From contig NZ_JAGPYN010000005.1 in assembly GCF_018069805.1 (NCBI RefSeq), forward strand, positions 124,001 through 188,000: 64,000 nucleotides of DNA. The letters run 5' to 3'. Of the stretch, positions 38,639 through 47,107 are shown piece by piece (within the stretch, counting starts at the first letter, position 1; each line of letters starts with the position of its first letter). The notes under the pieces were generated by a model that saw nothing but the letters and a program-made list of their open reading frames with translations, was not told the origin of the DNA and searched no databases. The translations under genes were made by a program, and so were the position numbers. Origin of the DNA: Pseudoalteromonas ostreae. GTDB lineage: Bacteria; Pseudomonadota; Gammaproteobacteria; Enterobacterales; Alteromonadaceae.

Positions 38639-39538
38639 TTAAATAGGCAAATCAACGGGGGCTAATTCGGCAAGCGCACGCTTTTTAAGGATAATATCTT
38701 TGATAAGTGGGGTTAATACTAACTCCATAGCGAGTCCCATTTTTCCACCAGGGACCACTAAGGTGTTGATCCGTGACATAAAGCTGCCTTCGATCATACG
38801 TAGATAATACGGGAAATCGACGTCATCTATGCCACGAAAACGAATAACCACAAAGCTTTCATCAAGGGACGGAATATCTTTTGCGCTAAATGGGTTGGAA
38901 GTATCAACAGTTGGTACACGTTGAAAGTTTATGTGCGTGCGTGAGAACTGTGGCGTAATGTGATTAATGTAATCATCCATACTGCGGACAATTGAGCCCA
39001 TAACAGCTTCGCGAGAGTGACCACGTTCAGAGGTGTCGCGGATTAACTTTTGGATCCACTCAAGGTTAATGATAGGCACCATACCAATTAGTAAATCAAC
39101 ATGCTTAGCTACATCATGATCTTCATCGACAACACCCCCATGCAGTCCTTCGTAGAATAAAATATCGGTGCTGCTTTCCAGTCCTTGCCACGGAGTAAAG
39201 GTACCTGGTAGTTGATTGTATGGCACGGCTTCGTCAAAGGTATGCAAATAACGACGTAATTTACCTGCTCCAGTATCGCCATAGGTGCTGAACAAACCTT
39301 CAAGGGCTGCAAAGTCATTAGCTTCACGACCAAAGTAACTAATATGTTTACCTTCTTGCTGCGCTTCGCGAACTTTTTTATCCATCTCAGGACGAGTATA
39401 GCGATGAAAACTGTCGCCTTCTATAAATGCGGCCTCAATATTAAGACTGCGAAATATATGCTTAATAGCACTTGTCGTGGTGGTAGTACCCGCACCAGAT
39501 GAACCAGTGATCGCAATAATAGGATGTTTAGCTGACAT
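38639..39538 (-). CDS. prkB: Phosphoribulokinase-family protein PrkB
   Basis: This 299-residue P-loop kinase has ITGSSGAGTTTTTSAIKHIF (Walker A variant GSSGAGTT), FIEGDSFHRYTR, ILFYEGLHGG and ERGHSREAVMGSI. It is of the short PrkB type found in non-photosynthetic gammaproteobacteria, where the physiological substrate is uncertain. No Rubisco or other Calvin-cycle gene is present nearby. Confidence 0.9.
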   Translation of the reverse strand: MSAKHPIIAITGSSGAGTTTTTSAIKHIFRSLNIEAAFIEGDSFHRYTRPEMDKKVREAQQEGKHISYFGREANDFAALEGLFSTYGDTGAGKLRRYLHTFDEAVPYNQLPGTFTPWQGLESSTDILFYEGLHGGVVDEDHDVAKHVDLLIGMVPIINLEWIQKLIRDTSERGHSREAVMGSIVRSMDDYINHITPQFSRTHINFQRVPTVDTSNPFSAKDIPSLDESFVVIRFRGIDDVDFPYYLRMIEGSFMSRINTLVVPGGKMGLAMELVLTPLIKDIILKKRALAELAPVDLPI

Positions 39539-39675
39539 AATTTTTCTCGTTTTAAGTAGCTCTGTAGTTATAAGGCGTAGTAAGGGGGTAGGTCAAGTGA
39601 CATATCAATAACAGACTTGGGAATAACTATAAAATAGCGCTATTATAAGGGCGATAAAAATAATTAGAGAATGAT

Positions 39676-40545
39676 ATGAAATTGACTTTACCTTGGCTAA
39701 GTTTTGTTGCCACCCTTGCAGTTACCCCTAATAGCGTTTTAGCTGCGATGCCAAAAAGCGAAATTTTACTTGCTAAACTTAACACAGAATATGGGTTACA
39801 AGTAAGCCGTATCACTAATAATGATGTTTATAATAATCAGCCTTTACTTACCAAAGGTGGAATTTATTTTACCCAAGAAGTGCAAAGTGAAGGGCAAAGT
39901 CAAACAGATCTAGCTTTTTATGATTTTACCAATAAGCAAGTAACTAATTTAACAAATACTGCTGTGAGTGAATACTCGCCGACTTTAACACCTAATGGTA
40001 AGGCACTGTCAGCTATCGTAGTCGAGGCGGATGGTAAGCAGAAGTTATGGCAATATCCGTTTGACGATAATGTTAAACCAAGTCGTATTTTTGAGTGGAT
40101 AGAACCAGTTGGTTATCATGCTTGGGGCGCCAAAGATGATATGGTGATGTTTATTTTAGGCGAACCACATACTTTACAATATACTCAGGTTGCTGCAGCA
40201 AAGCCCAAAGTGGTTGCTGAGCATATTGGCCGTACGTTGACATTTAATCATGAATTAGCTGCTTATACATTTAGTTATAGCAAAGCACAGCAGCACTGGT
40301 TAGCAAGTTATGATCCGCAAGAAAATACCGTCACTGACCTCTTTCGTTTACCGCAGACGGTACAAGATTACGCATTTAAAGACGCTAATACGGTCATTTA
40401 TGCGGTCGATAATCGTGTTTACCAGCGCCAGCTAAATAGCCCTGAGCAGGTCTCGCTATGGCTTGATTTAACGCCTTTCTGTGATAGCAATATTACCCGT
40501 ATGAGCTACTTAAATGATCAACTCGCTTTTGTATGCGTTAAATAA
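39676..40545 (+). CDS. Secreted TolB-like beta-propeller protein
   Basis: This 289-residue protein has a signal peptide (hydrophobic stretch, cleavage probably after SVLA). Repeated blade-like segments such as DLAFYDFTNKQVTNLTNTAVSEYSPTLTPNGKALSAIV match PD40/TolB-type propeller repeats. Such proteins are periplasmic or surface exposed and usually bind partners or substrates. The precise function is unknown. It starts 137 bases from the divergent prkB. Confidence 0.65.
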   Translation: MKLTLPWLSFVATLAVTPNSVLAAMPKSEILLAKLNTEYGLQVSRITNNDVYNNQPLLTKGGIYFTQEVQSEGQSQTDLAFYDFTNKQVTNLTNTAVSEYSPTLTPNGKALSAIVVEADGKQKLWQYPFDDNVKPSRIFEWIEPVGYHAWGAKDDMVMFILGEPHTLQYTQVAAAKPKVVAEHIGRTLTFNHELAAYTFSYSKAQQHWLASYDPQENTVTDLFRLPQTVQDYAFKDANTVIYAVDNRVYQRQLNSPEQVSLWLDLTPFCDSNITRMSYLNDQLAFVCVK

Positions 40546-40622
40546 CTATAATATAAAACTTTGCAGGTTCTTGGCTGTGCTGTAGTTTACAGCTAAGAGC
40601 TTAATGAAAATCAAGGATATCC

Positions 40623-40988
40623 ATGTCAGCTAGTCCAGAGCAAATCAACGAGCAACTTATTGCATTAGAGTGCCGTAGTAATTTTAGAATTAAGAATATC
40701 ACTGAATATATGTTACCTAAGTCCAAAGAAGCAATTTATTTGCATATAGAAGGTGGCCAAGCCAAGCTTGTGCTTCGTCCTGCACTGGAAGTCTTTAGTG
40801 ATGATTTTAATAAAATAGCCGGCGTTAACCGCATTAGCGGTTTTTTTCATAGTAGTGAAATGACACGGTTTCCAACGCGTATTTTTAAAAGCACGAATCC
40901 AATCCATTATGGAATTGGTTTTAAAATGACTAGCGTTGAAGGTGCAAAAGAGTTTATTTCCCAGCTAGTAAAAATTATCAATGGATAA
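40623..40988 (+). CDS. Conserved-looking small hypothetical protein
   Basis: This 121-residue soluble protein has no signal or membrane segment. Aromatic and basic positions (PTRIFKSTNPIHYGIGFKM, SGFFHSSEMTRFP) suggest a folded ligand- or nucleotide-binding domain, but I recognise no family. A caagga ribosome-binding site precedes the start by six bases. Coding-like composition and separation from the neighbours support a real gene. Confidence 0.6.
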   Translation: MSASPEQINEQLIALECRSNFRIKNITEYMLPKSKEAIYLHIEGGQAKLVLRPALEVFSDDFNKIAGVNRISGFFHSSEMTRFPTRIFKSTNPIHYGIGFKMTSVEGAKEFISQLVKIING

Positions 40989-41002
40989 ATAACGCTGTTG
41001 AT

Positions 41003-41032
41003 AAAAAAAAACGGCAAGCCATTGGCTTGCCG
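41003..41032 (-). terminator. Terminator of the M1 aminopeptidase gene
   Basis: The hairpin cggcaagcc-att-ggcttgccg (41012-41032) is flanked on the left by nine A, which read as a U-run for the minus strand. It lies seven bases after the peptidase stop. Confidence 0.85.
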
Positions 41033-41038
41033 TACAAA

Positions 41039-43609
41039 TTAACGTTTTAAGAAACTATTAACAGAAACGAGTTCACGTTCTTTAAGTGCAATACAATTAT
41101 TTACGCTTTCTTCAAGCTTGCTTAAGGTACGGGCATAACCTGGCTCATCAGCAATTTTGCTCATAAAGAAAGTTTGCGTTTTTGCTAAGCTACTGGCGCT
41201 ACAACCTGAGGTGGTAAAGTTAGGCAGGTTAGGCACGAAGAAAGGTGGCAAGTTTGCAACTACTTTATCGTAATTCGCGTATATCCATTCAATAAACAAA
41301 GCTTCACGGACTTTCGTGTAAGCCTGTCCTGACATAATCGTACGCATGTCAGATGCAGTGACATCGTCACTTAAACTGTAATTTAATACCTTAGTTTGTA
41401 GCTCTGGTGTGCCAAAGTAACTCATAGCCGCTAGCATTTTTGTACGCACTTGCGGATCTTTGGTTGTTTTAAAGGTATTGATATACGCATCGAGTAGATT
41501 TTTATCACCATGGAATGCAGCTAAGTTTAAGTAGATTGACGCAAGGTACGGATCAACTTTTTCTGGGTTATTTAAGTAAACACGGGCTTGTGCCTTGGCG
41601 GTATTGATCACACTTTGATCTTCACCATCAAAACCTAAACGTGCAACTACTTGAGTACGTAATTGCGAGATTGCAGCATCTTCATTAACTTTTGCGGTTA
41701 AACCATACTGTTTAGCTGCAGGCATGATGCTTTTACGAATAAATTTAGGCCACAGATCTTGGTTGCTTTCATCTTCAAAGGTACGTTTTTGTGCGGCTAA
41801 ATAACCCAAAGCGGTATTTGCAACGCGTGGATGTTTGTCGCTTACAAAAACTTCTAGTGTTTGCATTAAATGTGCAGCTGAAATAACACCAGCATCTAGT
41901 AATGCATCAGCGGCAGACAATAACGCTAAACGTTCTCGTGCTGTCAATGACTGGGCGGCGTTATCAATCAATGCAGCAAATTGTTTGTCATCCATCACCC
42001 AGCGGTAATAACCTAAAGCGCCTTGATCTGGATAAATCCACTCAGCTTCAAATTCAACTTCAACAGTTTGATTGGCTTTAGTGAGTAATACATTGGCTGT
42101 TTTAACTTTATCGCCAGCACCGTATTTTATTGCAACTGGCACATTCCAAAGCTGTGCAGGAGCATCAACGCCCGCGTTAGTAAAGCGGCTTTGATTAATG
42201 GTAATCGTTTTACCTTGCTGAGTCACTTTGATTAGTGGGAATGAAGATTGTTCGATAAACGATTTTAAAACCGCTGCCACATCTTTATTTGATGCTTTAC
42301 CAAGGGCTTGCCATAAGTCGGCTGCTTCGGCGTTTTTATACGAGAACTCTTTTAAATAAGCGCGAATACCCTGCTGGAAAGCCTCTTCGCCAATCCAGTT
42401 TTCAACCATAGCTAATACCGAGCTGCCTTTGCTATAGGCTAAGCCTAGGCCGTCCATAATATCGGCTTCGGTTTTGATTGGTTTACGAATTGGCTTAGTA
42501 CTTAAACGAGCATCTAACGCCATAACGTTATTTTGCGGCAGGTCTAAATGTGATTCAAATTCAGGGTTAAGCTGGGCTGTGATTTTAGCAGCCATCCAGC
42601 TTGCAAACGCTTCATTTAGCCATAAGTCATTCCACCATTTCATGGTTACTAAGTTACCGTACCACTGGTGAGCAAGTTCATGAGCGATGATAGATACATT
42701 GCGTTGTTTTTTATTGCGAGTCGCTGTGGCCAAATCAAGCAGCAAAATATCTTCACGGTAGGTAACTAAGCCTGCGTTTTCCATGGCACCGAATGGAAAC
42801 TCAGGAACAGCGACTGAATCCAGTTTTTTATAAACGTAAGGAATACCAAAGTAGCCTTCAAGTGCGGCCAACACTTTTGGCATTGCTTGCTCGGCATATT
42901 CACCTAAGTGAATTTTACCTTGTGGCGTGATCACACGGCCTGGAATTGGCATGCCTTTGACTTCACGCTCCTCAAATGGACCGACAGCCATCGCCACTAA
43001 GTATGAAGGAATTGGCGGGGTTTTATCAAAAAAATGAGTGGTCATATCGCCATTAACGGTCGTTTTTAACTCAGGTGTATTGGCATACACTTTTTGAGAG
43101 CTAGGTGCTGTAATCGTTAATTGGAATGGGATTTTATAACTTGGTTCATCAAATACAGGGAATGCGCGGCGGGCATCGCTCATTTCAAATTGGGTAAATA
43201 AATACGGCACACCCTGATCTAAGGTTTTATACAGGCCAACACTTTGGCGATTATAGGGGGCAGTGAAGTCGACTTTAAGCGTGTATTTACCCGGTTGAAT
43301 TTGCTCATCGCAGCTAAACTTTACTTTACCTGTTTTTAGCATTTCAGCACTTAAGTCACAGTTTTCAGCCCCAAGTAGTTTGGCCATTTGGGTTGCGTAA
43401 GCAACACCATTTAGCTCGATATAGTTAGTGGGCTTAAGTACTTCAAGGGCGATTTCTGTCATGCCGCTAAAATTTTCTTGAGCTGGATCAAGCGTTAAAG
43501 ATACGTATTGAGAACTTGGTTTTGCGAGCTTTTCGAGTACAAATTCATTAGCATGCGCCGAACTTACGGCAACGGCCACACTGAGTGTGAGTAGGCTTTT
43601 AATAAACAT
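41039..43609 (-). CDS. Secreted M1-family zinc aminopeptidase
   Basis: This is an 856-residue M1 peptidase with a signal peptide (1-20, ending SSAHA), so it is exported, unlike cytosolic PepN. It has the exopeptidase motif GAMENAG, the zinc site HELAHQWYGN with the downstream NEAFASW Glu, and the LFTQFEMSDARRAFPVFDEPS substrate-loop segment. A C-terminal ERAP1-like helical region follows. It probably trims peptides in the periplasm for uptake. Confidence 0.92.
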   Translation of the reverse strand: MFIKSLLTLSVAVAVSSAHANEFVLEKLAKPSSQYVSLTLDPAQENFSGMTEIALEVLKPTNYIELNGVAYATQMAKLLGAENCDLSAEMLKTGKVKFSCDEQIQPGKYTLKVDFTAPYNRQSVGLYKTLDQGVPYLFTQFEMSDARRAFPVFDEPSYKIPFQLTITAPSSQKVYANTPELKTTVNGDMTTHFFDKTPPIPSYLVAMAVGPFEEREVKGMPIPGRVITPQGKIHLGEYAEQAMPKVLAALEGYFGIPYVYKKLDSVAVPEFPFGAMENAGLVTYREDILLLDLATATRNKKQRNVSIIAHELAHQWYGNLVTMKWWNDLWLNEAFASWMAAKITAQLNPEFESHLDLPQNNVMALDARLSTKPIRKPIKTEADIMDGLGLAYSKGSSVLAMVENWIGEEAFQQGIRAYLKEFSYKNAEAADLWQALGKASNKDVAAVLKSFIEQSSFPLIKVTQQGKTITINQSRFTNAGVDAPAQLWNVPVAIKYGAGDKVKTANVLLTKANQTVEVEFEAEWIYPDQGALGYYRWVMDDKQFAALIDNAAQSLTARERLALLSAADALLDAGVISAAHLMQTLEVFVSDKHPRVANTALGYLAAQKRTFEDESNQDLWPKFIRKSIMPAAKQYGLTAKVNEDAAISQLRTQVVARLGFDGEDQSVINTAKAQARVYLNNPEKVDPYLASIYLNLAAFHGDKNLLDAYINTFKTTKDPQVRTKMLAAMSYFGTPELQTKVLNYSLSDDVTASDMRTIMSGQAYTKVREALFIEWIYANYDKVVANLPPFFVPNLPNFTTSGCSASSLAKTQTFFMSKIADEPGYARTLSKLEESVNNCIALKERELVSVNSFLKR

Positions 43610-43706
43610 AGAGATCCCTGATACTTTCTTGTTAGAGTTGTACTAAGTTATCTTAACAGTTTTTAAACAGTGAGTAATGAGCTTGTTGAGTTGGTAACAA
43701 AGTTTG

Positions 43707-44387
43707 TCAAATGGTGTGACGCTGATTAAAGCGGTGCCAATTTATATGCGGGTTGATCACGCGTATTTGTTGGCAGATCTGATTAAGAGTGGTTACATTG
43801 CTAAATTCGGTCAATTCATATTCATTAAAGCCAAGCAGATAATTAAAAGCATCTTTAGTGCCTGCCTGAATTGCATAAATGCGGATTTGCTGCTCAAAAT
43901 TGAGCCTTAGACTGCTGACAGCGGTTTTCATACCAAGTTGATCGATATTGGGAATATCACACTTTTGTAAATAGCCAGCACGCTCTCCTTCTCCAGAGAA
44001 CCAAATGCGAACTTTCTCGCTATAACGACCTGATTTAGATGGTAAGTCAAACAATAGGCGAGCGTGTCCTTGTTGTTTAACTGCTGCGATATACTCGTTT
44101 AAGCCAGCATCAAAAAGTGCTTGATGGATAGGCACAATACGGGCTTTTATCTTGCCGTGGGTATGGAAATGAAAACAAAGGATCTGTTGATGTTCAACAA
44201 TATCGCACAGCTGTAAATGGCCAATTTCGTCACTGTAAGCTCCGCTGTAATAAGCGATTAAAGGGAGCCAAAAATGCCAGTGTTTCGGCTGTTCGCGAGG
44301 TAAGCGTTGATCACCATATATATAGCCATGGTAAAGCGTATGTAATTCCATAGCGGAAAAAGGGCGGCGACCAAGATGGGATTTCAA
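43707..44387 (-). CDS. Integrase-like (tyrosine recombinase fold) protein lacking catalytic residues
   Basis: This 226-residue protein lines up with the catalytic domain of phage-type integrases: HFWLPLIAYYSGAYSDEIGHLQLCDI, then KARIVPIHQALFDAGLNEYI, and LLFDLPSKSGRYSEKVRIWF. The invariant first Arg expected in the GAR-x-NE box is Tyr (GAYSDE), and the expected H-x-x-R box reads SSLRLNFEQQ. The N-terminal arm-binding domain is also missing. It is therefore unlikely to recombine DNA. It could be a decayed integrase or a repurposed DNA-binding protein; the long uninterrupted frame favours the latter. Confidence 0.6.
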   Translation of the reverse strand: MKSHLGRRPFSAMELHTLYHGYIYGDQRLPREQPKHWHFWLPLIAYYSGAYSDEIGHLQLCDIVEHQQILCFHFHTHGKIKARIVPIHQALFDAGLNEYIAAVKQQGHARLLFDLPSKSGRYSEKVRIWFSGEGERAGYLQKCDIPNIDQLGMKTAVSSLRLNFEQQIRIYAIQAGTKDAFNYLLGFNEYELTEFSNVTTLNQICQQIRVINPHINWHRFNQRHTI

Positions 44388-44464
44388 CGTAATACCCTGA
44401 AAGTAAAGATTTGCGCTAGTTTATAGCAAATAAACCAGCGCAGTAAAGCAATGTTAAATAATGC

Positions 44465-44815
44465 TTATTCGCTTAGTGCGCGTGCTAATCCAACCGGTTC
44501 GATTTCAACACATACTTGGTCGTCATTCCAGTTTAGACCTACCAGTGCATCATCTTCTTTTAGATCTTCAACCCAGTCATCTAAAAACTCATCCAAGGTG
44601 ATTTGCAGTGGGCTGTAATCGGCCCATTCTTCTTTACACTGGGCTTTTGCTGTTGCTTCACTTTCCCACAATAATAGTACATCGGTGTTTTCAAATTGGT
44701 TAGAGTCACAAACCACAAAACCGCCATCTTCAGCACCTAGCGCCCAGATTTGTTCACTTTGACGTACTTTTTCAACAAAACTAACTAGTTCTGATTCAAT
44801 TTCGATATCACTCAT
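44465..44815 (-). CDS. DUF2750 family protein
   Basis: This 116-residue acidic protein has the DUF2750 pattern: WALGAEDGGFVVCDSNQFENTDVLLLWESEATAKAQC, then ITLDEFLDDWVEDLKEDDALVGLNW. It is found widely in gammaproteobacteria, with no established function. It lies 17 bases after the GST-like gene in the same orientation. Confidence 0.85.
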   Translation of the reverse strand: MSDIEIESELVSFVEKVRQSEQIWALGAEDGGFVVCDSNQFENTDVLLLWESEATAKAQCKEEWADYSPLQITLDEFLDDWVEDLKEDDALVGLNWNDDQVCVEIEPVGLARALSE

Positions 44816-44832
44816 GTGTTTACCCTTAAATG

Positions 44833-45411
44833 TTAATTACGTGGATCGGTTTGCTGCACTGCCTGTTGCTGAGCAAAGGAATAATAGAACTTCATTAACT
44901 CGGTATGTGCCGTTAGATCCGTTAACTCGCGGAAGCAAATCCAATCAAGTAAGCAGTATAAACTGATGCACAGGTATTCACAGCTTTTAAATTCGGCATC
45001 TGCAAAATGGTTATTTAAATAGCTTAATGTTTCAGCAATGCGTTCATTTTGTAGATTAAAAAATAATTTATCATCCTTTGTATCGAATCCTGAACGCTGA
45101 CAAAGCAACAACTCAACCAGTGAATCATTGCATGCATTAATGATTGTTAGTAGGTGCTCTTGTTGCCAATTCAGACGAGTTTGACTGTGTTGTTCGAGCA
45201 AAAAGCGGATGATGTTATTTGAATCAGCCAAAGTTTGCTGCTTAGTGATTAGCACTGGAATTTTTCGGGCTGGATTATTTTTTATCATCAGCTGACGATC
45301 AGTGTCTGAAAAAATATCTAAGTTGATAAACTCAAGACTGCATTGATTTAACAGTGCCCAAATACGAATGCGGCGTACAAATGGCGAGGTTGTTGAGCCT
45401 AATAGTTGCAT
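44833..45411 (-). CDS. Glutathione S-transferase-like protein
   Basis: This 192-residue protein has a thioredoxin-like N-terminus (LLGSTTSPFVRRIRIWALLN), then NPARKIPVLITKQQTLADSNNIIRFL with the GST cis-Pro and DSN glutathione-binding segment, and a helical C-terminal half. It is close to YibF-type GSTs. The substrate is unknown. Confidence 0.88.
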   Translation of the reverse strand: MQLLGSTTSPFVRRIRIWALLNQCSLEFINLDIFSDTDRQLMIKNNPARKIPVLITKQQTLADSNNIIRFLLEQHSQTRLNWQQEHLLTIINACNDSLVELLLCQRSGFDTKDDKLFFNLQNERIAETLSYLNNHFADAEFKSCEYLCISLYCLLDWICFRELTDLTAHTELMKFYYSFAQQQAVQQTDPRN

Positions 45412-45428
45412 GTGCTTTCCTTGGGATA

Positions 45429-45458
45429 AAAAGAAAGCCGCAGAGGCGGCTTTCTTTT
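45429..45458 (-). terminator. Terminator between ppiC and the GST-like gene
   Basis: A perfect 13-bp stem aaaagaaagccgc / gcggctttctttt with a four-base loop, flanked by A/T runs. On the minus strand it lies 22 bases after the parvulin stop. Confidence 0.88.
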
Positions 45459-45479
45459 AGGTTAGTAATAAAACCAACG

Positions 45480-45761
45480 TTATTCTGTACGGCTGGTCAC
45501 TTCAAGTAAGTGGTAGCCAAACTGAGTTTGCACAGGACCTTGTACTTGATTAATCGGTGCTGAAAATACCACTTTATCAAATTCAGGAACCATCATTCCA
45601 GGACCAAACTCACCTAATGCACCGCCATCCTGACCTGAAGGGCAGTTTGAATGTGCCTTAGCTAACTCAGCAAAATCTTCGCCTTGTTCAATCTTGGTTT
45701 TTAAATCTAAGCACTGCGCTTCGCTGTCTACTAATATGTGTCTTGCACTTGCCACTGTCAT
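45480..45761 (-). CDS. ppiC: Parvulin-type peptidyl-prolyl isomerase
   Basis: This 93-residue single-domain parvulin has ARHILVDSEAQC, FAELAKAHSNCPSGQDGGALGEFGPG, MVPEFDKVVFSA and VQTQFGYHLLEV. There is no signal peptide, so it is cytoplasmic. It accelerates proline isomerisation in protein folding. It is flanked by terminators, so it is a single-gene unit. Confidence 0.93.
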   Translation of the reverse strand: MTVASARHILVDSEAQCLDLKTKIEQGEDFAELAKAHSNCPSGQDGGALGEFGPGMMVPEFDKVVFSAPINQVQGPVQTQFGYHLLEVTSRTE

Positions 45762-45846
45762 AAAATCTCCCGTTTTAAAGTGGTGTTTTTTTAATCGAAT
45801 CTTACGTTATTCTAGTTCAATAATGACTATTTGTACCAGTATAAAA

Positions 45847-46419
45847 TTAAATATCTGAAATTGCTTGTTCTATTGCTTTAACTAATTTGTCTGAATCTGG
45901 CTTGGTTTTGCTATTAAAACGTTCAACCTGTTTGCGATCTGCAGATACAAGGTATTTATAAAAGTTCCAATTTGGTGAACTAGTTTGGGCATTTAAATGT
46001 TTAAATATAGCATTGGCATCACTGCCTCTGACTTCGCTGGTGGCAAACATAGGGAAGGTCACGCCGTAATTTATAAAGCAAATTTTAGCAGTGTCTTTTT
46101 CGTCATTTTCTTCTTGGAAAAAATCATCAGAAGGAAATCCCAGTATCACTAAACCTTGCTCTTGGTATTTTTGATATAGCGCTTCAAGCCCTTCAAATTG
46201 TGGCGTAAAACCGCAGTTGCTTGCCGTATTGACTATCAATAAGGGTTTATTCTTGAATTGACATAAATTGATACTCTCTTTAGAGCGAAGTTTGCGCATA
46301 GTAACATTAGTGAAATCATCACACGATGTAGCCTCAGCCTGCTGTTGGCTTGTTTGCTCTGGCTGTGCATAAACATTACAACTGAGTATTACGCAGCATA
46401 ATAAGAATTTGTTAAACAT
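45847..46419 (-). CDS. Exported glutathione peroxidase family protein
   Basis: This 190-residue protein has a signal peptide (ending NVYAQ). The GPx active-site Cys lies in VNTASNCGFTPQFEGLEALY, the Gln in the GFPSDDFFQEE segment, and the Trp in SPNWNFYKYLV. It has Cys, not selenocysteine. It reduces peroxides in the periplasm, probably with thioredoxin-like donors. The canonical GFPCNQF Asn region is changed to GFPSDDF. Confidence 0.88.
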   Translation of the reverse strand: MFNKFLLCCVILSCNVYAQPEQTSQQQAEATSCDDFTNVTMRKLRSKESINLCQFKNKPLLIVNTASNCGFTPQFEGLEALYQKYQEQGLVILGFPSDDFFQEENDEKDTAKICFINYGVTFPMFATSEVRGSDANAIFKHLNAQTSSPNWNFYKYLVSADRKQVERFNSKTKPDSDKLVKAIEQAISDI

Positions 46420-46543
46420 ACCGATTCCTTAACTTGTTGTGGCTGAACACCTGAGATAGCAGTCTACCGCATATTTTGCAGTAGTGTGACTTTAATTCAT
46501 ACGTTACTATGCAATGCATTGATCAACAACCGCTAAAAACAAA

Positions 46544-47032
46544 ATGACAATACGATTAGCAAATAGTAATGATTTAGCCGTCATAGTTGCAATTTATAAT
46601 GAAACAATAGCAAGTCGAATGGTCACAGCCGACACCGAACAAGTCAGCATAGCAGACAAACAAAGTTGGTTTAATAGCCATACCGAGCAGCGGCCTATTT
46701 ACGTTTATGAGCAAGACTCTAAGGTGATAGCCTGGCTTAGTTATAAATCTTTTTATGGTCGTCCAGCCTATGATGGAACGGTAGAAATCAGTATCTATAT
46801 TACAGCATTTTCACAAGGTCAAGGGCTTGGTAAACGCTTACTTACTTTTGCCCAAGAGCAAGCTAAGTCATTAAATATTAAAGTACTATTAGCATTTATA
46901 TTTAGTCATAATATACCGAGTATTAAATTGTTCGAGCGCTTTGGTTATCAACAATGGGGAGAATTACCTAATGTGGCTATTATGGATGACAGTCAATACA
47001 GCTTAACTATTTTAGGTAAGCATTTGGGGTAG
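46544..47032 (+). CDS. GNAT-family N-acetyltransferase (phosphinothricin-acetyltransferase-like)
   Basis: This 162-residue GNAT protein starts IRLANSNDLAVIVAIYNETI and has the acetyl-CoA loop GQGLGKRLLTFAQEQA and NIPSIKLFERFGYQQWGELPNVA, typical of the PAT subgroup that acetylates amino-acid analogues. The natural substrate is not known. Confidence 0.87.
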   Translation: MTIRLANSNDLAVIVAIYNETIASRMVTADTEQVSIADKQSWFNSHTEQRPIYVYEQDSKVIAWLSYKSFYGRPAYDGTVEISIYITAFSQGQGLGKRLLTFAQEQAKSLNIKVLLAFIFSHNIPSIKLFERFGYQQWGELPNVAIMDDSQYSLTILGKHLG

Positions 47033-47107
47033 ATATACGGCTAAAAATAATCCTTTAGATTATGTTAATGCAGAAAACTTAGACTACGCTTTTACCATCT
47101 TAAGTTG

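Noticed and set aside
38639..39538. Calvin-cycle phosphoribulokinase suggesting autotrophy
   Set aside because: The protein is the short PrkB type common in heterotrophic gammaproteobacteria, and no Rubisco or other Calvin-cycle gene is nearby.
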